From contig OZ316892.1 in assembly GCA_973895155.1 (NCBI GenBank), positions 29,698,001-29,762,000 on the forward strand: a stretch of 64,000 bases of DNA, in the 5' to 3' direction. Source of the DNA: Marsupella aquatica (lineage: Eukaryota > Marchantiophyta). Position 1 is the first letter of the stretch. The number at the start of each line of letters is the position of its first letter. This document shows positions 1 through 9,516 of the stretch, piece after piece. The translations under genes were made by a program, and so were the position numbers. The notes beneath the pieces are model-generated. The model was not told where the DNA came from, did no database searches, and worked only from the letters and a program-made list of their open reading frames with translations.

Positions 1-429
1 CTTCCGCCGATTTTCGGACGAGAAGAGGAGAGCAGAGAAGCTGATATCCAGTGAGAGAGTTTCTGGCAACAGTTGAAATACAATAGAAGCAACTCTGGAG
101 CAATTTGACTAGGGTTGCGAATCACTAAGGGGATCTGGGTTCACTTACGACCTTCTTCAGGCTGCGTTTCCTGGATCGATCGTACGATGGAATGACTTTC
201 AGGCAGCTACAAGCGATTTGAGCCCATTGTAAAAACTTGAAGAATCTTTCCGCATTCTCATGGCACCATTATCAAAGGACAGGGGACTTGCTGGCAACAA
301 AGTTTGAAGCGGGGGGCTAGATTGGGGTCCGGCATATAATTATGCCAAGTCGATCCTTCTGAGTGAGCTTTCGAGATGCCAGTCGACCTTGATGTGTTTC
401 CCTATTGAAGAGAACTCATTATTCGCAGA
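1..429 (+). promoter_or_regulatory. 5' leader/promoter region of the LRR gene, part of a duplicated block
   Basis: This is the non-coding sequence upstream of the LRR receptor-like gene. Diverged copies occur at about 34848-35340 and 54097-54580, each again just before LRR-derived sequence, so this leader was duplicated together with the gene. A TATA-like stretch (catataattatg) lies near 332-344, about 90 bases before the ATG. No ORF of note was seen. Confidence 0.5.
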
Positions 430-2700
430 ATGAGTTTATTGTGCCACTTCAGCAATCATGCAAAGGTAGAACTTAGGAATCAGAAAATTCACGACCGATC
501 CAGGGGGCTAGTCCTCTTTCAGGTTGCGCTTGTCATAATATTGTTGTTTTCCACCTTTGGAGCCTCTAGTCACGTTAACGTACTAGCAACTCCCATCCCG
601 TCCCCGGGAAGTCCTGGATGCTATGTAGATGACCGATGCACTCTCCTCACGTTCAAGAAGGGGCTGTTCAATGAGGGTGAACCTGCATTGGCCAGCTGGA
701 GTATTAGTGCGGATGTGAGTCATTGGAAGGGAGTGTCATGGAAAACAGCCGCGGCTGGAATACCTTATGCGTACAAGCTGGAGCTCGGTGACTTTAAGCT
801 TAATGGGACACGCATAGCTCCTCTTTTGCAATACGGCCTCACTAATCTGACCACTCTCAACATATCTGGCAATTTTATTTCAGCTAGACTGCCAGACCCT
901 TTGAGAATATGCCCTTCGCTACTTGTTCTCGATATCAGCAACAACAGCTTTGGCGGCAGCCTTCCTCAGCTTGTCAGTTGCGATGACACATTGAACGGCT
1001 CCGCTCACCTGACTCCGGTGGCATTCAGTTCCACTAATTTGCGAGTGCTCAACATTAGCAGGAACAACTTTTTAGGTGAGGTTCCCGGCTCGCTCTTTTC
1101 ATCACGTTTATCTGGGGGAAGAGGTGGCAGCTTGAGCAATCTGACTTCTCTCGTGTTGGAGGAGAACTATTTTGAAGGAAGCTTTCCTTCGGACTCTATC
1201 GGTAATTGTACTGACCTGGTGCAGTTGAAGCTTTCGAACAACAACTTTGCAGGGCCCTTTCCCCTCGATGCACTTCAAAAGCTTAAAAAACTCGAAATTG
1301 TGGAGGCAACGAGCAGCGGCATCACTGGTGATTTACAAATACCGAATGATGGACTAAGTTTTGGGCAGCTCAAATCTCTCAGTCTGAGCTACAATTCTCT
1401 AACTGGAAACATTCCTGAGAGTCTTGGTAATTTCTCGAATCTGGAGAGTCTTGAGCTCCAATACAACAATCTTTCGGGTAACATTCCGAAAACTCTGGCC
1501 AAGTTGTCCAAGCTGAAGATTTTGAGCCTCGAATGGAACCATTTGAACGGGAACATTCCGGAAGAGATCTTCCAGCTGAGTAACTTGGAAACCTTAAGTC
1601 TGAATCACAATAAGCTTAGGGGATCACTCTCACCGAATCTAAGCAACTGCACGAACCTGAAAAGCTTCTGGTTGAATGAGAACTCTATCTCTGGCACCGT
1701 ACCGGCTGAGTTGGGGAATCTGACGAACCTCGTGGTGGTCTCTCTGTATGGCAATTATTTCAGTCAAAGTATCCCCCCAGAACTGGGTCGTTTGAGGACC
1801 CTGATGGCTTTCGATTTGAGCTATAACAATCTGGGTGGAAATATTCCGGATGTGTTGTGTGATCTGTTCCAGTTGCAGGTATTACTGTTCGACTACAATC
1901 GACTCACTGGTTCTGTTCCCAACTGTTTTGGGAACTTCACTTACCTCCGACTCCTGGGCGTGTCATCCAATTTCTTGACTGGTCATCTCCCCGCTGATCT
2001 CAGCAACATCTCAATGAATGTGCAGTCCTTGTCTGAAGCACCAGATGAGCTTAGCTCCGCAACTTACATACAGGAACTCGAGGGTCAAAATCTTGTCTTT
2101 CTGTACACCCAGTCGCCCATCTCATATCACCTCGCCAACAACTTTTTCTCTGGACAGATTCCAGAAACCTTCGGTGACATCCAAAACTTGCAGCTGTTGA
2201 GACTCGACCACAACAATTTCTCTGGTCCCATCCCTAAGGCCCTTGGGAATGCTTCCGCTCTCATGGTATTGGATCTCTCTTCTAATGAGCTCAGTAACGT
2301 TATTCCTTACAGTCTTACCGAGCTTCATTTTCTTTCCGCAGTGAATTTCTCTTACAACAACCTATCAGGGCAAATCCCTCAAGCCAGTCAGTTTTTGACC
2401 TTTAGCCCGGGTTCTTTCTATGGAAACCCGTTTTTGTGTGGGATTCCTCTCGAGCTGAAGTGCTTGTCGCTGCAGCAAGAGCCACCGCCGACATCCGCGC
2501 CGGCTTCAACTCATGCGAGTTTCAAGATAGATGAGTGGATTTCGTTTCCAGCATTTGGCGCGGGAGTAGCCATTAGCTTCAGTATAGTGACAAGTTTCGC
2601 ATTGCCGTTCGCATACCTCTCAGGCAAAAGGGTGGCGAAGGCTCAAAGAATTGTGCCCGAACGACGTGAGTTATACGGAGTTTTCAGGTTTCCGTCGTAA
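430..2700 (+). CDS. LRR receptor-like protein (no kinase domain), intact
   Basis: A 756-residue single-exon protein starts at the only good upstream ATG. A hydrophobic segment (about residues 24-54) is a signal peptide or anchor. A degenerate LRRNT-like cap follows (about 63-105, beginning GCYVDDRC). About twenty plant-type leucine-rich repeats (LxxLxLxxNxLxGxIP) then run to about residue 660, interrupted by an island-like non-LRR stretch near 535-565. A Pro/Ala-rich linker, one transmembrane helix (about 705-730) and a basic tail of about 25 residues end the protein. This is the architecture of LRR receptor-like proteins, which sit at the plasma membrane, bind extracellular ligands and signal through partner kinases. 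There is no kinase domain, so it is either a true RLP or an LRR-RLK that lost its kinase. Three truncated relatives lie at 34.8, 43.9 and 54.1 kb. The ligand cannot be told from sequence. Confidence 0.9.
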   Translation: MSLLCHFSNHAKVELRNQKIHDRSRGLVLFQVALVIILLFSTFGASSHVNVLATPIPSPGSPGCYVDDRCTLLTFKKGLFNEGEPALASWSISADVSHWKGVSWKTAAAGIPYAYKLELGDFKLNGTRIAPLLQYGLTNLTTLNISGNFISARLPDPLRICPSLLVLDISNNSFGGSLPQLVSCDDTLNGSAHLTPVAFSSTNLRVLNISRNNFLGEVPGSLFSSRLSGGRGGSLSNLTSLVLEENYFEGSFPSDSIGNCTDLVQLKLSNNNFAGPFPLDALQKLKKLEIVEATSSGITGDLQIPNDGLSFGQLKSLSLSYNSLTGNIPESLGNFSNLESLELQYNNLSGNIPKTLAKLSKLKILSLEWNHLNGNIPEEIFQLSNLETLSLNHNKLRGSLSPNLSNCTNLKSFWLNENSISGTVPAELGNLTNLVVVSLYGNYFSQSIPPELGRLRTLMAFDLSYNNLGGNIPDVLCDLFQLQVLLFDYNRLTGSVPNCFGNFTYLRLLGVSSNFLTGHLPADLSNISMNVQSLSEAPDELSSATYIQELEGQNLVFLYTQSPISYHLANNFFSGQIPETFGDIQNLQLLRLDHNNFSGPIPKALGNASALMVLDLSSNELSNVIPYSLTELHFLSAVNFSYNNLSGQIPQASQFLTFSPGSFYGNPFLCGIPLELKCLSLQQEPPPTSAPASTHASFKIDEWISFPAFGAGVAISFSIVTSFALPFAYLSGKRVAKAQRIVPERRELYGVFRFPS

Positions 2701-3702
2701 AGACTCTCATTGTGAGTGGCTTCCTGACGCTCTCTTTGAGGAAAGCATTGATAGCAAGTTTAATTAAGCTATTCAATCTCAGGAAGCACTGATTGGTAGG
2801 TTGTCGCCTCTCGTATGATCGATGTTGAAATGAATTTTGTTTTCCATTTGGGTCCAAAGTCAATTCACTTCGAGGTCTGGGTGTTTCGTGATTCTTTGTT
2901 ATCCCGCTTTAGGATGCCTTTGATTAGGTCCCGATGTAGGTGTCTTCGCCCATGATCTATCTCACCTCAGTTGGTCTGTTTCTTTCGCTTGTTATCATCT
3001 GGGCTGCGTCCCAAACAATTTCCTCTCGACGAGACAGTACAAATTAAGCTCTTCGCAACAATTGCACGAACCGGCAAAATGCTGGAAAACCTTCCGCTTC
3101 CACAGAACTTTTCCACATATGTACAGTTTGCAAAATTTGCTGGTCCATGCGAGATTCAAGGCCACTGGCAGCCTTCTCGGCAAGATAGAGAAGCTCTCCA
3201 TTAATTCTCGTCTCCACTACATGACGTTTCACCAGCGTACTCGTTCTAGCTGAGTCCATTCCGCCAGCTTACTTCAGTTCGGCTCATTTGCTCATATTGT
3301 GAACCACCAGTCTGAGAATGCAGGCTTGAAAGTCCCATGCCACTGCTTAATCTTGCTTGTAATAACTGAAGCACGTATTACATTTTCCTAGAGACTCCAT
3401 AGCCGGTCGTTGCATCTGTTGCCTGGGACAATAGAACCCCAATTTAAGGAAAACCTAACTTTGTAAATTTTGAAAATCATTAAATATTATTATTTTAATA
3501 AAAAGAGGGCGGCATGATGTGTGGCTGCACATGAAACCCTAAAAATGACTGCAACGTCACATTTTAACCAATCCAACTTTACGGGACCAAGAGACATGCT
3601 CACGCGAATAATAATAATAGAGAAATAAATCTTTGAGATCCTTTATATATGATAACCAATATATAAGGAGTTTACAAATAGTTTCTAGAACGACAATACA
3701 AA
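2701..3702. other. Intergenic, no gene seen
   Basis: This is the downstream flank of the LRR gene. Short ORFs near 2971-3259 overlap on both strands and match nothing recognisable. The right part (about 3420-3700) is AT-rich. A half-site of the palindrome family (cacgcgaata) lies at 3601-3610, marking the left limit of that family in this window. Confidence 0.5.
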
Positions 3703-4436
3703 TTAATCTGATCTTATGCCGACTATTATTTTGGAAGCGTCCAAAATTGGGCGTCTGTTAAATTGCTCTACTAGATATCTATCTCCATGCCTCTGAATCA
3801 CAGGGTTTTCCCATAGAGTATGATTATAATCATAATTTCTAAAAATAGATTTAACTGACCAATCTGGATAATCTCTTCCATTGACAATGACAAGCGGTTC
3901 ACAAGAGTTTGCTAGCTTGCTAAGATACGGAATCAGCAAGTTAATCAGGAAACTGTCGTCGACCGACCCAAAATATTTGGGCGGAAATAATGATCCAACA
4001 ACAGGATCTAAACAAGCATGAAATGCATCGGATTCGATAAGCATTATATTTTGCTGTAGATACGCCTTCGAATAAATTCCAACCCTCTCAAAACACTTCA
4101 AAAATATCCGCTTATTTGATGTCACCCCATCGCATAAGTAACAATGAGATTGATCCCAAATATACTTAAATGAGGCCATTTTCATCGCAGTAAAATCTGA
4201 TCTAAAAGGTTCTTCCCAAGAGAGGACCAGATCCCTACTCGAAATTCTCAAAACAAAATCTCAAGAATTCGTGAAGATGAGGCCTTGGATTCCAATCTAT
4301 TGGGAATATATAGAAGATCTCAAGAATTCCAATTGAGACCGCCATCAGTCGGGAATGCGGTGCAATGTAACAGAGTAGATGCTCCACGTCTAAAACTATG
4401 AGCCCATTTTCTTTGCTGCAATGAATCTCCTGTACA
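3703..4436 (-). pseudogene. Third FCP1/HAD-like domain, frameshifted
   Basis: This is the most downstream of three related FCP1-homology (HAD phosphatase fold) segments. Its start is placed at an acceptor-like site (ctgtacag) ending at 4437. Motif I is degenerate (GLIVLDVEHLL in place of DLDxT or the plant variant DLNGVL). The first frame ends in TAG at 4235-4237 and homology continues in another frame from about 4251, so a frameshift lies there. Later landmarks match the sibling domains: YIWDQSHC (for WGQE), NIMLIESDAF (for the LLIDDSPYK motif) and LIPYLSKLA. FCP1-fold enzymes remove phosphate from Ser/Thr, classically on the RNA polymerase II tail, but with both motif-I acidic residues altered this copy is unlikely to be catalytic. 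Confidence 0.6.
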
Positions 4437-4475
4437 GAAACACAAGAAGATGCATGAGCCCGTATGGATGTAGTC

Positions 4476-4491
4476 ACGCGAATGGTCGCGT
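4476..4491. repeat. Palindrome site between FCP1 domains 2 and 3
   Basis: ACGCGAATGGTCGCGT is an inverted repeat (arms ACGCGA/TCGCGT) of the family described in the findings. It lies in the probable intron between the second and third FCP1-like domains. Confidence 0.85.
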
Positions 4492-4515
4492 CACATATTA
4501 CAGAGAAAACATCCT

Positions 4516-5223
4516 CTACACTCTGGCCATTGATAAGTGACGTCTGTTGAAGTGCTTGCTAAGAACTTGATCCGCATGTCTCTGCACGTACAGATGCTCC
4601 CATATATCCTCGTTCAGATCCCAATCTCGATATAGATTTTTAATCGACCAGATGGGATAATCGAACTTGTTAGCGAACGCAAGACAAAACCCTGAATTTG
4701 ATAGCTTTCGTAAATATGGAATGAGGTCATCCCTCAAAAAGACATCATCCAACGATCCTTGAAACGACTTAGCGAACAATAATCCGCATACAGCTGTCTG
4801 GCATGTATGGGAAGGACAGACATCAATCTGGATTATATTCTCTGGTCGATAATCTTGAAACATATCACGTAGTCTCTCGATAGATTTGAAGACAACAGTC
4901 TTATAATTTTTCTTCACATAACCAAGATTCCAGCAATGATCCCGCGTGAACACATATATCAGCTGCGACAGGTTGGTGCTCGACAACACTTCTGAAAGTA
5001 TCTGATAAACCAGTTTATCGTCGAGAATAGACTAGATCATCACATCAAAATGATCATAACAGAATTTTATAAGATCATGAAGATGCGGCCTCGGAACGAC
5101 ACATAGAGATCCCATACGAATTCCGGGTGTCGACTTGAGCTGAGGAGTATATTTTGAAACAGAGCACAGGAAGTTTTCCAGTCCTAAAACTAGAAGTTGA
5201 CGCGACCTGCTCCACTTAAACAC
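4516..5223 (-). pseudogene. Second FCP1/HAD-like domain with an in-frame TAG
   Basis: One reading frame runs from an acceptor-like site near 5223 to 4516. It is broken only by TAG at 5032-5034, exactly where the sibling domain has the conserved Trp of the IWS motif (DVMI-stop-SILDD), so TGG to TAG is the likely change. Motif I has lost its nucleophile Asp (LLVLGLENFL). The later motif reads IIQIDVCPSH where active relatives have IDDSPYK. The end (LSKHFNRRH) matches the third domain (VEQFNRRP), showing that the two are duplicates. A donor-like GTGTAG near 4520 is in phase with the acceptor of domain 3, so the domains may be exons of one gene. Non-catalytic HAD-fold segment. Confidence 0.65.
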
Positions 5224-5270
5224 CTGTAAATGAACAATTCGATTCTCATATTATGCAATTGCAAACAACC

Positions 5271-5286
5271 ACGCGACCGGGCGCGT
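5271..5286. repeat. Palindrome site between FCP1 domains 1 and 2
   Basis: ACGCGACCGGGCGCGT has one mismatch in the right arm. It lies in the gap (probable intron) between the first and second FCP1-like domains. Confidence 0.8.
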
Positions 5287-5348
5287 CACTACCAAAAGTT
5301 CAATTTCAATCAATTTATAAATAATAATTGATAGTAAACAATAAATGT

Positions 5349-6119
5349 TTACTTATTGGACTTATCCCGAGCTTCTATAGCACGGTCTTTTTTGGCAGAT
5401 AAGTATTTCATAAATTCGTCAAACTTTTCTAAATGGTCTTTATTCCCTTGATTACGAATGATCACATTTCTCCTCCAAAGATTCGTCTTATCAATATAAT
5501 CTTTCTCAAGATTTTCTTGAGAGAACGTTGGAATCCCATATCCACTAAGGAGCTCGCGGAATGTCAACTTGTCAATTGACATGTCGCATAGATATGGATA
5601 TAGTTTCTTTCTAAAAAATAGGTCATCATCGAGCCCAGAATATGCATCGGGATACAGCGATGAATAGAAGTCATTAAGGCTCGTCTTATATGCAGCGTCA
5701 TCGATAAGAATGACATTCTCAATGTTGTAATCTTTAATATCGGCGGCAATGTCGGAGAGATATTTGATAAATAAGGGGATGTCATTATTATTCTTCCCAA
5801 TAAGTCGAGTTGATTCTTGTCCCCATATAAATTTAATACGTTTCAAAACTTTGGGTCGAAGTATCAGCCTTACACAAGATAGAATATTCCATTTGAACAT
5901 GCACGACCAGATCGCAATGTCATATAGATCTGCCACCTTCTCAAGAAATTCCATTAAATCAGGCCTTGGATAGATAACCTTGTGCATTTGTCTCACACCC
6001 CTTGACCAAATGGGCATCCCAGGGCTGATCTTCTCTGACCAGATAAGTACCCAATTCAGATCAAAAATTACAAGTCTCTTATGAACCGGTGACTTCTTTG
6101 CCGATGGATTAGGCGCCAT
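5349..6119 (-). CDS. FCP1-homology (HAD-fold) protein/domain
   Basis: An uninterrupted 256-residue ORF starts at ATG 6119 and ends in TAA. HAD/FCP1 landmarks run in order: motif I RLVIFDLNWVLIWSE (about 15-30; the plant DLNGVL variant, second Asp replaced by Asn and Gly by Trp), PRPDLMEFLEKVADLYDIAIWS (about 52-73), FIWGQES (about 98) and VILIDDAAYK (about 133-142). FCP1-fold proteins are Mg-dependent Ser/Thr phosphatases, but the Asn at the acid/base position makes normal catalysis doubtful. Two degraded copies follow downstream. The ATG is directly preceded by an acceptor-like CAG, so this could also be an internal exon of a longer transcript that includes the Ulp1 region. It is the best preserved piece of the minus-strand block. 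Confidence 0.75.
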   Translation of the reverse strand: MAPNPSAKKSPVHKRLVIFDLNWVLIWSEKISPGMPIWSRGVRQMHKVIYPRPDLMEFLEKVADLYDIAIWSCMFKWNILSCVRLILRPKVLKRIKFIWGQESTRLIGKNNNDIPLFIKYLSDIAADIKDYNIENVILIDDAAYKTSLNDFYSSLYPDAYSGLDDDLFFRKKLYPYLCDMSIDKLTFRELLSGYGIPTFSQENLEKDYIDKTNLWRRNVIIRNQGNKDHLEKFDEFMKYLSAKKDRAIEARDKSNK

Positions 6120-6273
6120 CTGTACCTGTGATTTTTGTGTCGAAGGGTTTGGAGAACGGTCTGTTTGTTTCCCGCCTCTGGACGATCACCGAACTTCCGG
6201 ATTGGTGCCTTCGATACTCGATCAGGGGGTTTTGGGATAGGCTTATGTAAAACATTAAGAAATGAAAATAAGT

Positions 6274-7119
6274 TTATAACGCGAATGGTCGCGTGACTAC
6301 AAAGAGAGACACTGAAATGAAGTGTATTACATGTACAAGACGGTCGTTCAGTGCTGGAATTCCGCCGGAAATGTCAATCATAGCAGCACGGATCTCGGTA
6401 ACTAGGTTACTTGCGGACGTCGGCTTGCAAAAGTCCATGTCAAATAACGACAAGACTATCTCCCTACGGAATTTCTCAATTTGATCCGCGGCAAAATTAA
6501 TTTCGTTTCCTTGACACAAGCACTTGGCGTATCTCAAGATAAACACACCACAACTGTGGCCGTCACTCTGGTGAGGAATATCATTCCGATATATCCGTTC
6601 CCAACCTGAGAGATCCAAGTTGACACCAGTTCTCTAGCCAATTTCGTCGGCGTAGTACTTCCCAACAATATCTAGCACCCCAGGATTTTGTCGATTATGA
6701 ACTAGAGAATCTAGGTACTCCAGCCGTTTCTCCTTCGGATACACAACTACCAATGACCAATGTTCTTTCACAGCATTGTGTACTGGAAAGACCAGTTTAT
6801 CGTATTGACTGATTTTTAGCGGAAACTCCTTTGTCCAAGCTGCTCTCTCCTCATCAAAAATGGTAGGATCCATGGAGAGAAGCTCAAAATGGTGTGTTTG
6901 GAAGAATTTGACAAGGTCTGACTTTCCAACTCTATCGAGAATCAGTTCGAGAAAACTCAAATAAGCGTTAATTATATCATCGGTGAGCAACTCGCGCGGT
7001 CTCAGACACATCATATATTTCCTCTTGATCGAGTGTTGTAAGAACTTGGTCAATAGCTCTTCCATATCCTTAGAAGGATCAAGGCATTGATCTATTCGAC
7101 TAGCCAAATTTTCAAAAAA
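6274..7119 (-). pseudogene. Ulp1/SENP-type (C48) cysteine protease domain, one in-frame TAG
   Basis: The C48 deSUMOylase-type catalytic core is clear: VHNAVKEHWSLVVVY (His of the triad), LEYLDSLVHN (Asp) and PHQSDGHSCGVFILRYAK (oxyanion Gln and catalytic Cys). Ulp1 proteases cut SUMO or related ubiquitin-like modifiers, and mobile elements also carry them. The frame is continuous from a splice acceptor near 7119 to 6274 except for TAG at 6634-6636, so the product would be cut between the Asp and the Gln/Cys. The terminal codons overlap the palindrome at 6279, and a donor-like GTAATA near 6338 would instead place that palindrome in an intron. The upstream coiled-coil exon is in compatible phase, so Ulp1 is probably the C-terminal domain of the long gene that starts near 12157. 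Confidence 0.8.
6279..6294. repeat. Palindrome site at the Ulp1/FCP1 junction
   Basis: ACGCGAATGGTCGCGT is identical to the copy at 4476. It lies between the Ulp1 protease and the first FCP1-like domain. Confidence 0.85.
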
Positions 7120-7270
7120 CTGCAAAAAATAGAGATTTCAGTACGCCTTCAAATAACGTACTGAGGTTGTAGCCTAAGGGTTCTACCTCAGAAAACAGAA
7201 ACAATAACAAATCAATAATAAAATAATGACGTCTATAATAGAAACTTTAAGCTTATAGCTTGCAAATGAC

Positions 7271-8967
7271 CTTTGGATTGGGTGGATCCGGCCTTTTCGT
7301 AGCTGATCTCTTGGGTGCCTCAATCGCAACAACATCCTTCAGCCCTCCTCGAGACCGCAGTGATCGCTCCACCGGACCAGTTTGCGAAGGTTAGAGCGAT
7401 GAGGCAGGAAGACCTTCAAATGGTTGTGGCATTTGATTCAAATATTCCACAATCTGGGAATCCAATTCCAAAATATCCGGTGCCACAATTTCTGCGCGAG
7501 TGACCTCTGTAATATATCGGGGTCGAGACCACGAACCCGATCGCGTCAAGTCAGCTGTTAGTCTCTTAACGACTTGAGCCGAGTCTGGTGCCAAAGACGT
7601 TCTCAGGTCTTGCACTCGATTCTCGAAAAAGCGAACATTATTGATGATTGTCTCCATTTTGGATGCAGTGGCAGTCTTCTCCTCGGTAATCAAAAGACCC
7701 TTCCAATATTGCAAAGTAAGAACTGTCTGGACTCGGAGCTGCTCTGGTGAATATTTATTCCAATCATCCAACGAGACCGTACTTAAGGGTGGATGGTTAA
7801 ATTCAAACTCCGTGCGAAGAAAATAGTCTAATATTTTCTTCTTAACTGCAATTGAGGGTGAAGAAGGCTTCTTCAAATTCAGCCTTATTTTCGGTAGACG
7901 TTGTGCCTCAGGAATAAGCAAAAGATCCTTGGCCCTCTCGGCCTCCTTCCTCGCTGCCTCCAGTCTTGCGGAATTGACCTTTTTTGCCTCCAACTTCTTC
8001 GCCTCCACCCTCTCCGGTCTTGCGGTCTCGTCCGCCATCCTCTCGGCCAGCAGCCTCTCAGCCGCCACACTCTCCGCCTTGGCCCTATTTGCCTCTGTCA
8101 CTAAAAGGACTCTCGCAGCCTCCGCTTTCTCAGCCTGGGCTTTCTCAGCCTGGGCGTTCTTAGCCTCCGCTTTCTCAGCCTGGGCTTTCTCAGCCTGGGC
8201 TTTCTCAGCCTCCGCTTTCTCGGCCTCCGCTTTCTCCGCCTGGGCTTTCTCCGCAACCGCTTTCTCAGCCTGGGCTTTCTCAGCCTCCGCTTTCTCAGCC
8301 TGGGCTTTCTCAACCTCCGCTTTCTCCGCCTCCGCTTTCTCAGCCTCTGCTTTCTCAGCCTCGGCTTTCTTCTTCTTCTTCGCGGCAGTTGCTTTTCTAG
8401 CTACTGCCTTTTTCTTCTTAGCCTCCTTCTTTTGAAGCTCCTCTTGTCGGGATGCCTCCTCCTGCCGGGCCGCCTCCTTCTTTTGAAGCTTCTCTTGCCG
8501 GGCCGCCTCCTGCCGGGCCGCCTCCTCTCTGGCCTCCTCCTGCCGGGCCGCCTCCTTCTTTTGAAGCTCCTCTTGCCGGGCCGCCTCCTGCCGGGCCTCC
8601 TCCAGTCGGGCCTCCTCCTGCCGGGCCACCTCCTCTCTGGCCTCCTCCTGCCGGGCCGCCTCCTCTCGGTCCACCTCATGTTGAGGCTCCTGTGTGGCCT
8701 CTTCATCAGAGTCCTCAGCGTCCTCAGAACCCTCCATCTCCTCGTCCTCTTCATCAGCGTCCTCAGCGTCCTTCATCTCCTCTCCGTCACTCTCTTCATC
8801 TCCTCTATTGTCGGAATCTCCGACGTCGTTCTGCGTATTGGTCATCCACTCTGGATCTTGATCATTGACATCCCCATCCGCGTCACCTTCCGCGTCACCT
8901 TCCCCCTCACCATCCGCATTACCATTGCTCCCTGCATCCTCAACATTGAAGCCGCAGTCGACTTGAT
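7271..8967 (-). pseudogene. Acidic plus Ala-Glu-Lys/Arg-Gln-Glu repeat coiled-coil exon
   Basis: An acceptor (ttattcag) at 8968-8975 opens a frame with an acidic Asp/Glu/Gly stretch, then ARQEEA-type repeats (about 8640-8420), a Lys/Ala tract, and AEKAQAEKAEAEKA repeats (about 8380-8110) that predict one long alpha-helical coiled coil. A non-repetitive tail of about 190 residues (from RLPKIRLNLKKPSS) contains VSLDDWNKYSPEQLRVQ. The frame is stopped by TAA at 7391-7393 but stays open to about 7258. The DNA repeats are 15- and 30-bp units. The start at 8845 (ATG) is only the first Met: phase analysis joins this exon to the methyltransferase-like exon at 9096 and to the Ulp1 exon downstream. Probably a structural spacer; function unknown. 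Confidence 0.65.
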
Positions 8968-9002
8968 CTGAATAAAATCAGATCATTTGATAAGAATAAC
9001 TC

Positions 9003-9018
9003 ACGCGCATATTCGCGT
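9003..9018. repeat. Palindrome site in probable intron, first of a pair
   Basis: The core ACGCGCATATTCGCGT extends outward to TCACGCG/CGCGTGA arms. It lies in the probable intron 8968-9095 between the methyltransferase-like and coiled-coil exons. Confidence 0.85.
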
Positions 9019-9040
9019 GAAAAGAAATGTTATGAATATC

Positions 9041-9058
9041 CACGCGCATGTTCGCGTG
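9041..9058. repeat. Palindrome site in the same intron, second of the pair
   Basis: CACGCGCATGTTCGCGTG is a second copy 38 bp from the first, inside the same short intron. Confidence 0.85.
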
Positions 9059-9095
9059 ACGCAATAAAAAGTAAGAGGTTTCAAAAGTAACCTAC

Positions 9096-9417
9096 TTTGG
9101 ATTGGCCCACTAGGGTACTCCGTTGGTCGAATGTACAATCGATCGGAATCTTCAGAGAGTGCATACTCTTGCAATAATTGATTACAAATATTATCAGGGA
9201 TATGTTGTTCGTGGAGGACATCCAAAACATCAGCCCTGAGAGTAGTTACGGATGGACGGTACTTCATTAATTTATCTATACATTTTTCTATACTAGCCCG
9301 TACTGGGTCAATCAATGACAGCGTTGTATCAATTGTCACCGTGGTGTGTTGCAAGAAACAAGACAACTCCCTATGCGTTGCCACAGGGCAATAATATTTT
9401 ACATTGGATCCAGCATC
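9096..9417 (-). pseudogene. Exon following the methyltransferase-like motif
   Basis: The exon is bounded by an acceptor (ttttttacag) at about 9418-9427 and a donor GTAGGT at 9094-9095. In frame it continues the upstream exon as LIQCLM-DAGSNVKYYCPV-ATHREL, completing the motif-I-like GEGTNLIQCLMDAGS of an N6/N4-type DNA methyltransferase. The rest (helical, with CLDVLHEQHI-like segments) is not recognised. It ends in phase 1, matching the next exon at 8967. No stop is seen inside. The neighbouring intron is only 99 bases long. Confidence 0.55.
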
Positions 9418-9516
9418 CTGTAAAAAAAGCCAAAATTAGTTCACAATATTAATTGAGAATACAATAATCTAAATAATCTTAAAATCGAAACCCCAAAATA
9501 TAAATCTCAAAACTTA

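Noticed and set aside
7929-8435. A 168-codon plus-strand ORF rich in SAWAFSAS
   Set aside because: It is the antisense of the AEKAQAEKAEAEKA repeat; low-complexity coding repeats leave the opposite strand open. The minus-strand frame has the non-repetitive tail and splice context.
8432-8971. Plus-strand Leu/Pro-rich ORFs (LLLPGRLL, PPPAGPPP)
   Set aside because: Shadows of the ARQEEA repeat on the other strand.
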